The position numbers were made by a program, and so were the translations under genes. From CAVVST01 sp963750995 (GTDB lineage Bacteria > Acidobacteriota > Vicinamibacteria > Vicinamibacterales > UBA2999), in the NCBI GenBank assembly GCA_963750995.1, contig CAVVST010000002.1, positions 186,001-250,000 of the forward strand: a DNA stretch of 64,000 nucleotides. The letters run 5' to 3'. The notes under the pieces were generated by a model that did not search any database, was not told the origin of the DNA, and worked only from the letters and a program-made list of their open reading frames with translations. Below are positions 38,524-46,073 of the stretch, piece after piece. Every line of letters starts with the position of its first letter. The first letter of the stretch is position 1.

Positions 38524-38908
38524 TTAGCGGCGAGTGCGCGCCGGCGTCATCTCGTCCACGCTCCACTTCCCCGGGCCGGCCGCAAACAGAAAGAGGAAGA
38601 AGAAACAGAACAGCGCGGCGCGTTCCCCGCCGTTTTGAATCGGGAAGAAGCCGCGCGGGTTGTGGTTGATGAAGTAGGCGAACGCCATTTCCCCGCTGCA
38701 CAGGAAGGCGACGGGGCGGGTAAACCACCCGAGGATGATGGCCGCGCCGCCAAACAGCTCGATCACGCCAGCGAACCATTGCAGCGTGAGAAACGGCTCC
38801 GGCTCCTCGCCGAGCAGGCCGAACATCTTCCGCAGCCCGTACCGAGAGAAAGAGCAGCCCCATCAGCACGCGGACAATGGCGATGGCGTCGGGGGGATGG
38901 ATGCGCAC
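38524..38908 (-). CDS. DoxX family membrane protein, second domain (one frameshift)
   Basis: Four-span DoxX-type protein. The N-terminal stretch AIAIVRVLMGLLFLS is followed, after a one-base shift near 38845, by YGLRKMFGLLGEEPEPFLTL, LFGGAAIILGWFTRPVAFLC, MAFAYFINHNPRGFFPIQNG and the last span ending GPGKWSVDE. It is close in sequence to the gene immediately upstream. A GTG at 38908 could be its own start, but the upstream copy runs into it in frame if a second shift near 38970 is corrected. DoxX-like proteins are small inner-membrane proteins linked to thiol and redox metabolism or stress. Confidence 0.7.
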
Positions 38909-38912
38909 GCGG

Positions 38913-39290
38913 TCAACGCTCGCCTTTCCGGGCCCCGTGAAGGCGAGCAGCAACGTCGTTACTGAAAATCAGGCACGCGACCTCGCCCTGGCGATTGAGG
39001 ATCGGCGGGAATCCGTCGGGCAGGAACTGCGTGATATACAGCGCGCCCATGTCGACCGCGAGGATCAGCGCGACGGGACGCGTGAGGAACCCGGCAGCCA
39101 GGGCGATGCCACCGAGAAATTCCGCGGCGCCGGCGATCCATGCGAGGGTGAACGGGTCCGCCTGGGCGCCGCCGAGGCTGCCGAACAGCTTCTGGGCGCC
39201 GTGCTGCCAGACGATGAACCCGGTCACGACACGGAGAAGAAGGAGAGCCAGATCGTAGACGGTTATCACGACCGGCAATAGTACAACCAT
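38913..39290 (-). CDS. DoxX family membrane protein, first domain
   Basis: A 125-residue four-span protein: LALLLLRVVTGFIVWQHGAQ, AAEFLGGIALAAGFLTRPVA, MGALYITQFLPDGFPPILNR. The open frame ends NDVAARLHGARKGER, but the neighbouring frame gives LLLAFTGPGKASVD, which matches the end of the downstream copy (GPGKWSVDE). So the true C terminus is probably in that frame and may run straight into the second DoxX domain as a fusion. Leftward, alone with its twin. Confidence 0.75.
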   Translation of the reverse strand: MVVLLPVVITVYDLALLLLRVVTGFIVWQHGAQKLFGSLGGAQADPFTLAWIAGAAEFLGGIALAAGFLTRPVALILAVDMGALYITQFLPDGFPPILNRQGEVACLIFSNDVAARLHGARKGER

Positions 39291-39321
39291 GCTGGCGCAC
39301 GTCGACGATCTGGTAACGTCG

Positions 39322-40405
39322 CTACCGCCTCAGGAAGAAGCCGTTCCAGATCTTCTCCCACCGGGCCTGCTCGTCGAGCACGGTGACGGGGTCGATCGTG
39401 GTGTAAGGAAAGTTGTTCAACTCGCTCTTGACCTTCGTGCTCGCGGGGACGCGGCCGAGCGACTCGAACAACCGCTGTCCCGCCGGCGACAGGACAAAGT
39501 CGGTGAACAGCAGCGCCGCGTTGGGATGCGGCGCGTTCCGCGCCACGCCGATCCCCTGGGGACGGGCGATCACCGGCTGCACCGGCACGAAGTCGATCGG
39601 CGCGCCCTTGCGCATCAGCGGCAGGATGTTGCTCTGGTACATGCTCAGGCCGACGGGCACCTCGCCCGCGGCCACCAGCGTGGCCAGGAGGATATGTCCA
39701 CGCCGGACATCCACGCCCTGCGCCGACAGCCGCCGAAAATATTCCATCCCCTTGTCAGTGCCGCGCAGCTTGATCACCGTGGCCATCCACTCGGCGTCGG
39801 TCGCCTCGATTCCAAGCCTCCCCTTCCACTTCGGATCGAGGAAACCGTCGTAGGTGGCCGGAATCTCGGCGCGCTTCATCCTCGTCGTGTTGTAGCCGAC
39901 GACATAGAAGTTCAGCCGGTCGGGAAACCACGAGCGATGCGCGGGGACGACGTTCGCGGGAAGGTCGGCGACATACGGCGAAAAGGCTTCGCCGAGCAGC
40001 TTCTCGCGGGCGAGCATTTCCATTTCTGGACCGTTGGTCTCGATCACGTCCACGGTGTGCCGCCGGCCGCGCGCCTCGTTGATCGTCCGCTGCACCACTT
40101 GCTCGGAGAGCGCGCGCCACAGCACGACCTTGATGCCGGTACTGTTTCTCGAACGCCTGGCCGAGCGGCATCGACTCGGTCGGCGCGATCGACGTGTAGA
40201 AGGTGACGCTGCCCTCGCGTTTCGCCCGTTCGACCAGGCGGGCATCGCGGTCCGCCCCGCGGTAGCGGAACACGGCGTCGTTCTGCGCCGGGGCCTGCGC
40301 CATCGCGCCGGCGACGAAAAGGACGCACGCAATCGCCGCGGCCAGAAGCGCTCGTCGCGCGTTGTGACTCGTGCCTTGTGACCTGTGCCTTGTGACTTGT
40401 CGCAC
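39322..40405 (-). CDS. Periplasmic ABC-type solute-binding protein (iron/polyamine-like), one frameshift
   Basis: A ~360-residue secreted binding protein. A signal-like segment ALLAAAIACVLFVAGAMAQA is followed by KREGSVTFYTSIAPTESMPL; after a shift near 40148 it continues TGIKVVLWRALSEQVVQRTI, DVIETNGPEMEMLAREK, DPKWKGRLGIEATDAEWMAT and NAPHPNAALLFTDFVLSPAG. These are typical of the Fe3+ (FbpA-like) binding-protein family. The open frame from 39322 extends to 41373, but beyond 40405 it is only antisense to the bicupin gene. No permease or ATPase gene is adjacent. The start (GTG at 40405) is uncertain because a 14-bp repeat lies there. Confidence 0.75.
40362..40403. repeat. Three-copy 14-bp tandem repeat
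   Basis: TTGTGACTCGTGCC, TTGTGACCTGTGCC and TTGTGACTTGTCGC follow each other at 40362, 40376 and 40390. They sit over the apparent N terminus of the solute-binding protein and just before the divergent bicupin gene, so they may be part of the intergenic region rather than coding. Confidence 0.55.
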
Positions 40406-40452
40406 TGTTTGACCGGTCCGGCCGATTCTATGTCTAATCGTCGTCCCGGCCC

Positions 40453-41511
40453 ATGACCACCAAGACGCACACCACCACGACCCACTACCACATCCAGAAG
40501 AAGCGGCGCGCCGAGTTCATCGAGGAGTGGCGCAAGTACCGGCAGACCGTCATCCGCGAGGAGGACGTCGCGCTCGTCCCGACAGCGCGCGGCCTGCGCA
40601 GCGGCGTCTACATGGGATGGGATGGCGACCGCCCGACCCGCTGCCTCGACGCGCTGGTCCATGAAGTCGACCCTGGCACGACGACGACGACCCATCGTCA
40701 CTCGTGGGATGCGATCCTGTTCATGGTGGACGGCAGCGGATGGACCGAAGTCGACGGCGTTCGCTACGACTGGAAGGCGTGGGATGCGATCCACCTCCCC
40801 GCCTGGAGCTGGCATCGCCACGGCAACGACGGCACCCGTCCCGGGCGCTTTATGAGCTATTCGTCCGAGCCGACGTTGTGGACGCTCGGGATGAGCCTGA
40901 TCGAAGACGCCGGCCACGAGCCGTTTGCGAAGCTGCCGCCGCGCCCGAAGATCTCCGGCGGCATCCCGGGCGACGATCCCTACGCGCGCCGCCGGCGCCG
41001 CGTCGAACAGGAGACGAAGAAGCGCCGCTCGGGGCGCATCCACACGCCGTACGACGAACAGGAAATCCTGGCCACTCCGCGCGGCACACGGACCAAGTTC
41101 CTCAACGACCGGGCGATCGGCAACCAGGCCTCCGGGCTCACCCAGGTGATGATTCAGTTTGCGCCCGGTAAGACGCAGTCGCTGCACCGCCACCCCGGTG
41201 AAGCCTGGCTCTACGTCGTCGAGGGCTACGGCCACAGCTTCATGGGGATCGCGCCCGACAACGGCCAGCATTACCGCTGGAAGAAGAACGACCTGATCGT
41301 GGTCGATCACTTCCTCTGGCATCAGCACTTCAACGACGACCCGGTGAACCAGTGCCGGCTCGTCCGCATCCACATGTTCGACTCGCTGCTCGAGACGATG
41401 CGGACGTTGATGGACCCGATGGTGCTGTTCGAGGAGGCCGAAGATACGCTGGTCTCGATGCAGGAGCTGTCGCAGATGGAGTGGCCCGAGGACAAGCGGC
41501 CGGGCGAATGA
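40453..41511 (+). CDS. Bicupin protein
   Basis: A 352-residue protein with two cupin barrels. The first has TTTTHRHSWDAILFMVDGSG and PAWSWHRHGND; the second has SLHRHPGEAWLYVVEGYGHS and VVDHFLWHQHFND. Both barrels keep the histidines and acidic residue that bind a metal. The overall layout is like gentisate 1,2-dioxygenase-type bicupins, but the substrate is unknown. The N terminus, HTTTTHYHIQKKRRAEF, is also histidine-rich. Its stop overlaps the start of the downstream AAA+ ATPase gene (ATGA), so the two proteins are made together. Confidence 0.83.
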   Translation: MTTKTHTTTTHYHIQKKRRAEFIEEWRKYRQTVIREEDVALVPTARGLRSGVYMGWDGDRPTRCLDALVHEVDPGTTTTTHRHSWDAILFMVDGSGWTEVDGVRYDWKAWDAIHLPAWSWHRHGNDGTRPGRFMSYSSEPTLWTLGMSLIEDAGHEPFAKLPPRPKISGGIPGDDPYARRRRRVEQETKKRRSGRIHTPYDEQEILATPRGTRTKFLNDRAIGNQASGLTQVMIQFAPGKTQSLHRHPGEAWLYVVEGYGHSFMGIAPDNGQHYRWKKNDLIVVDHFLWHQHFNDDPVNQCRLVRIHMFDSLLETMRTLMDPMVLFEEAEDTLVSMQELSQMEWPEDKRPGE

Positions 41512-42596
41512 TGGAGCGTCCGCGTTCGGCCCTGCCGCCGGGGGTGCTGTCGATGCACGTCCTGCCGGCTGACCATCACGACCGCGACTGGGACGCGATC
41601 ATCGTGCCGCGCGAGGTGAAGGAGCGGCTGCTCTCGCAGGCGCTGCTCGTGCTCGAGCATGGACGCCGGCTGTCGATGCTGTCGGGGCTGCCGCACGGCC
41701 TCATCATCCTGGCGGGTCCACCCGGCACCGGGAAGACGACGCTGGCGCGCGGGCTGGCGCAGGTGGCGGCGCTCGCACTGGCACGCAAGGGCGCGACGGC
41801 ACTGATCGAGGTCAACCCGCACGCCTTTCCGAGCGACATGCTGGGCGAAAGTCAGCGCAACGTCACCCGGCTGCTCACCGAGACCGTGCCGGAGATCGCG
41901 GCGCGGCGGCCGTTCACCGTCGTGCTGATCGACGAGGTCGAGAGCTTCGCGATCCGCCGGTCTGTGGCGTCATTCGAAGCCAACCCGGTGGACGTGCACC
42001 GCGCGACCGATGCCGTGTTGCTCGGCATCGACGAGATCGCGAAAAACCTGCCGTCGGTGCTGTTCGTGACGACAACCAATTTCATCGAGGCGGTGGACGA
42101 GGCGTTCCTTTCGCGCGCCGACCTGGTCATGCGCTTTGCGCTGCCCGACCGCGAGACGATCGAGAAGATTCTGACCAGCGCCATAGGCGAGCTGGCGGTG
42201 CAGTGGCCGGCGCTCCAGCCGCTGGCACAGGACTCGGCGAAGCTCTCGGAACTGGCGACGCTCTGCGAGGGCTGGGACGGGCGCCGGATCCGGAAACTGA
42301 TGCTGGCCGCGCTGGCGCAGCGCCTGGAAGTGGCACGCGACCCCGCCCGGCTCTCGTGGGACGACCTGTTTTCAGCCGCGAGGAAAAAAGGGGGCGTCGA
42401 ATGGGCTGGCGGCGCGGCGCCGGCCTCCCGCGAGTTGTTCCCCGACGTGCCGAAAGAACTGATGCACGACCACGATCACGGGCACAGCATCGACGATCAT
42501 GAGCATACTCACGACCATGGGCACACGCACGACCACGGGGAGGGCCCGCATCGCCATACCCACACACACCAGAAGGACGACGAGGCTCCGCGCTGA
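41508..42596 (+). CDS. TRIP13/Pch2-like AAA+ ATPase with a histidine-rich C-terminal tail
   Basis: A 362-residue AAA+ protein. Walker A is LIILAGPPGTGKTTLARGLA, followed by ALIEVNPHAFPSDMLGESQR, Walker B TVVLIDEVESFAIRRS and sensor/arginine region VLFVTTTNFIEAVDEAFLSR. IDEVES, the ES-RNVTRLL segment, the RATDAVLLGIDEI helix and FLSRADLVMRF closely follow TRIP13/Pch2 remodellers. The last ~45 residues are packed with His and Asp (for example HDHDHGHSIDDHEHTHDHGH), a probable metal-binding tail. No HORMA or CD-NTase gene is nearby, so this is not an ordinary CBASS locus. Overlap with the bicupin suggests it matures or loads metal into that protein; this is inference. Confidence 0.75.
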   Translation: MMERPRSALPPGVLSMHVLPADHHDRDWDAIIVPREVKERLLSQALLVLEHGRRLSMLSGLPHGLIILAGPPGTGKTTLARGLAQVAALALARKGATALIEVNPHAFPSDMLGESQRNVTRLLTETVPEIAARRPFTVVLIDEVESFAIRRSVASFEANPVDVHRATDAVLLGIDEIAKNLPSVLFVTTTNFIEAVDEAFLSRADLVMRFALPDRETIEKILTSAIGELAVQWPALQPLAQDSAKLSELATLCEGWDGRRIRKLMLAALAQRLEVARDPARLSWDDLFSAARKKGGVEWAGGAAPASRELFPDVPKELMHDHDHGHSIDDHEHTHDHGHTHDHGEGPHRHTHTHQKDDEAPR

Positions 42597-42601
42597 ATAC
42601 G

Positions 42602-43015
42602 CTATGGCGAACTGGTCTTCCTGAACCGCGCCTGCCAGCGGGCCTTTAACGCCGCCCGGTCCACTTCCTGTCCCCGCAGGTAGACCGTGTGGATCCGACG
42701 CGTGTTCGAGATGCGCTCCAGGGGACTGGCGTCGAGCACGATGAAGTCAGCGTTCCTGCCGGCAGCCACCAGACCGGTATTGACCTTGGCGATCTCGGCC
42801 GCGTCGCGCGTGGCCGCGACGATCGCCTCCGCGGGCGTCATGCCGATGGCCACCATGCTTTCCATATCCAGGTGGCTGAAATAGCCGATCCAGAACCGCG
42901 TCTGCCCGGTGTCGGTCCCCGAGACGATCCGCATGCCGGCCGCCCGAAGCCGCATTGCGTTCCTCCCGTCTGACTCGAACTCCCGGCGGGCCCTGGCCAC
43001 CTCGTCCGGCGTCAT
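42602..43015 (-). pseudogene. Amidohydrolase C-terminal remnant
   Basis: 137 residues match only the end of an imidazolonepropionase-like amidohydrolase: the metal-binding aspartate region RIVSGTDTGQTRFWIGY, then MTPAEAIVAATRDAAEIAKV and AGRNADFIVLDASPLERISN. The N-terminal barrel with its HxH metal ligands is absent. A stop codon stands immediately before the first Met, after a few residues (ETTVLEH) that look like continued family sequence. The 5' part has been lost, probably in the event that placed the rightward DUF5916 gene here. Unlikely to be active. Confidence 0.7.
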
Positions 43016-43031
43016 CTAATGCTCCAGCACG

Positions 43032-44829
43032 GTGGTTTCCGCGCTGGTCGTCCTGTTCGTCCTTCTGGGCGAGGTCGCCGCGGCTGCTCAGGACGCCCCT
43101 GTCGAATCGAATAACGAACCCGCCCGCACGCTGAAGGCAGGTAAGGTGCTGCGGGCGGCCCGGATTGTCGCGGCACCACCCGCGATCGACGGATCGCTGG
43201 CCGACGAAGTGTGGACGGCCGCCGACTCTGCCGGCGACTACATCCAGCGCGACCCGGACAACGGCGCGGCCATGACCGAGGTGACGCGCATCCAGGTCGC
43301 CTACGACGATCGCTATCTCTACATCGCCATCCGGTGCGAGGACGGATCGCCCGGCAGCATCGGCGCGGGTCTTGGCCGGCGTGACGAGCTCCCCTCCACC
43401 GATTACGTCAGCATCGGGTTCGATCCACGCCACGACCACCTCACGGGGTACGTCTTCCAGACCAACCCATCTGCCATCCAGGCGGACTTCGCGCTGACTG
43501 ACGACGACCGCGAGGATCGCGACTACAACGCGGTGTGGGAGGTCCGCACCCAGATCACCGAACGCGGCTGGATTGCCGAGATCCGGATTCCCTTTTCCCA
43601 GATGCGGTTTGCCGTCTCGCCGCAACCAGGACAGGTCTGGGGACTCCAGGGCGAACGGCTGGTGCGGCGCAAGGGTGAGCGCGGGACCTGGGTGGCCAAG
43701 CCGCGCGGGGAGCGCGGCGAGGTGTCGCTGTTCGGGCACCTGATTTTCGACGCACCGCTGACGCCCTCACGCCGCCTCGAACTGACGCCGTACACGCTGA
43801 TGCGCGCCGAGCGTGACAGCACCCCCGACACCGGCGCGACGTCAGACTTCGGCGCCGCTATCGGTGGTGATGCGCGCCTCGGCCTCGGCTCGGCGGCCAC
43901 GCTGGCCGTCACCGTCAACCCGGACTTCGGCCAGGTCGAACAGGATCCGCGGTGCTCAACCTCAGCGTCTTTGAAACGTTCTACCCGGAGAAGCGGCCGT
44001 TCTTCCTCGAAGACAGCCGTACGTTCGTGCCGCCGTACAACATGTTTCAGCTCTTTCACTCGCGGCGGATCGGCCGGACCCCGGCGTTCTTCGAGGTGGA
44101 TGGGGACGACGAGATCGTCGAGCGTCCCGACGACACAACCATCCTCGGCGCGGCCAAGGTGACCGGCAAGAGCGGAACGTGGACCTACGGCACGCTGACA
44201 GCGGCTACCGGGCGTGAACACGCGCTGGTTGAGCGCGACAGCGGCGAGCGCTACGATCACCTGGCCGAACCGCTCACCTCCTACAACGCGCCCGCTGCAG
44301 CGCGACTCTCGCCTCCTATCCCTAACCCGGCGACCGGAATGGCAGCCACGACCGCGCCTTCTACGCCAACCTGTCGGTACAACCGTCCGGGCGGCTGCAA
44401 TTGTCGCTCGCGGCCCGCCACGAGAAGGGTCTCAACATCGCCCAGTGGATTGAAAACAGTGACATCACCGGCGACGGCGTGGACGACCACGTCTACGGCA
44501 CGCTGCGGCGCCGCGTCACCGACATCACGCTGCGGGCGACGTACGCGATTCATCGCGATCTGACGGTGCAGGCCTACCTGCAGCCATTCACCGCCGTCGG
44601 AGACTACGACAGCATCAGGCGGCTCGCGCGCTCGCATTCGTTCGACTTCGAGCCGGCAGTCATCGATTCCGATCCGGATTTCGATCGAACATCGGTCCGC
44701 GGAAACCTCGTGCTCCGTTGGGAATACGTCCGTGGCAGCACGCTCTTTCTGGTATGGGACATGTCGCAGGAAAACAGCCCGCCGACACACGTGTTGATGG
44801 CGAAGGTGACCTACTGGTTGAACCGCTGA
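43032..44829 (+). CDS. DUF5916 family outer-membrane protein with N-terminal CBM9-like domain, broken and probably internally deleted
   Basis: Starts with a signal peptide (VSALVVLFVLLGEVAAAAQD). Then comes a CBM9-like domain (APPAIDGSLADEVWTAADSA, RYLYIAIRCEDGSPGSI, RGWIAEIRIPFSQMRFAV) and the DUF5916 body (TVNPDFGQVEQDP, then in a second frame AVLNLSVFETFYPEKRPFFL). Near 44300-44400 the frame changes again to AFYANLSVQPSGRLQLSLAA and the C-terminal barrel (LTVQAYLQPFTAVGDYDSIR) to 44829. The family is usually ~700-800 residues; this reads ~600, and the segment between EPLTSYN and ASYP is missing. Probably a TonB-independent surface barrel of unknown ligand. Confidence 0.7.
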
Positions 44830-44892
44830 GCGCCGGCCGGGCGGCGCACGTGGCGATGCAGCGTGCGGCGAAATCCGCTAATATCCCCGACT

Positions 44893-45477
44893 GTGACTTT
44901 TCGTATCAAACATGTGTGCGCAGCAGCGGTGATCGGGCTGATGGCCATCACCACCGCCACCCTGATCGGGCAGGACGGAGGGCGCGGCCAGGCACCCGCC
45001 CCCGGTGCGCAGGGGCGCGGCGGACGCGGCGCCCCCCCGCCGCCGCCGGAAAAGCAGGCGGGCCACGGCACCGGCAAGCTGGTCATCTGGGGCGACCTGG
45101 GCGACATGGCGCGCCCCGGCACCCCGCTCCGATGCTTCAACACCAACCGCTTCCGCCGCGGACAGCGCGCCGGCTTCCGCATGACGGCGATTGACGGCGG
45201 TACCGGCGAGACCGAGAACACCGCGGAGATGGTCGTGCACCTGAACTACATGGGCAAGGTGATCGACATCCCGATGCGGTGGCGCGGCGTCGGCGGGTTC
45301 CCGGCCGCGGAGTACCCGCGCCAGCCGTCGGAAATGTGGACCGGCGTATGGGAAGTGCCGATGGACGCGGTGACCGGCACGTTCGAGTACACCGTGACGG
45401 CGAAGGATGCGTTCGGGCGGACGGCGACGTTCAAGCCGTTCCCCAATCACCTGACACAGTTCACGGTCATCGAGTAG
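44893..45477 (+). CDS. Small secreted protein of unknown function
   Basis: A 194-residue protein from a GTG at 44893 (upstream GTG at 44863 is possible). A signal peptide (IKHVCAAAVIGLMAITTATL) is followed by a Gly/Pro/Arg-rich low-complexity stretch. The mature domain (VIWGDLGDMARPGTPLRCF, NTAEMVVHLNYMGKVIDIPM, GTFEYTVTAKDAFGRTATF) looks like a single Ig-like beta sandwich. I do not recognise a named family. It is followed closely by the mscL gene. Confidence 0.6.
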   Translation: MTFRIKHVCAAAVIGLMAITTATLIGQDGGRGQAPAPGAQGRGGRGAPPPPPEKQAGHGTGKLVIWGDLGDMARPGTPLRCFNTNRFRRGQRAGFRMTAIDGGTGETENTAEMVVHLNYMGKVIDIPMRWRGVGGFPAAEYPRQPSEMWTGVWEVPMDAVTGTFEYTVTAKDAFGRTATFKPFPNHLTQFTVIE

Positions 45478-45481
45478 CGAC

Positions 45482-45946
45482 ATGATCAAGGAGTTCCGCG
45501 ACTTCATCAACCGCGGCAACGTCATCGACCTCGCCGTCGCGGTGGTCATTGGCGCCGCGTTCGGCAAGATCGTTACCACGATGGTGGACGGCGTCATCAT
45601 GCCGCCGCTCGGGCTGCTGCTCGGGCGCGTCGACTTCACCAGCCTGTTCGTCGTACTCGATTCCTCCAAGGGCGTCCCGGCTTCGCTGGCCGAAGCCAAA
45701 GCGCAGGGTATTCCCGTGATCGCGTACGGCGCCTTCCTCAACGACGTCGTCAACTTCGTCATCATCGCGTTTGCGGTGTTTCTCCTGGTCAAACAGGCCA
45801 ATCGTCTGAAGGCTCCGCCGCCCGAACCATCAACCAGGACGTGCCCCTTTTGCCTCTCCGACAAAGTGCCCATCAAGGCGACGCGCTGCGCGAGCTGCTG
45901 CGCCGATTTTTCTGCCGCCCATATGACGAGTCGGTCAGCGACCTAG
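45482..45946 (+). CDS. mscL: Large-conductance mechanosensitive channel MscL with a C-terminal zinc ribbon
   Basis: Residues 1-115 are canonical MscL: FRDFINRGNVIDLAVAVVIG (pore helix), FGKIVTTMVDGVIMPPLGLL, and the second span DVVNFVIIAFAVFLLVKQAN. It opens under membrane tension to save cells from osmotic downshock. The usual C-terminal helix is followed by a CxxC...CxxC ribbon (CPFCLSDKVPIKATRCASC). This ribbon is found in some bacterial MscL proteins but not in the E. coli one. It starts four bases after the preceding gene. Confidence 0.93.
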   Translation: MIKEFRDFINRGNVIDLAVAVVIGAAFGKIVTTMVDGVIMPPLGLLLGRVDFTSLFVVLDSSKGVPASLAEAKAQGIPVIAYGAFLNDVVNFVIIAFAVFLLVKQANRLKAPPPEPSTRTCPFCLSDKVPIKATRCASCCADFSAAHMTSRSAT

Positions 45947-46073
45947 TTGCAAAATCGGCGCTTTGTTTCACCCTTCCGCATAAGCAAGAATTCCCGAACC
46001 TTCAAGACACTCCACCGTCGCGCGTTCGCCCTGAAGGTTCGGTGATTTCGGCAACGCTCGTTCCACGACGGCG

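Noticed and set aside
40406..41373. N-terminal extension of the solute-binding protein frame
   Set aside because: This stretch is exactly antisense to the bicupin gene, whose cupin motifs are clear; the signal peptide near 40350 marks the real start region.
43032..43739. Leftward frame opposite the DUF5916 gene that touches the amidohydrolase stump
   Set aside because: Composition is antisense-like, and it does not contain the missing amidohydrolase barrel or HxH ligands.
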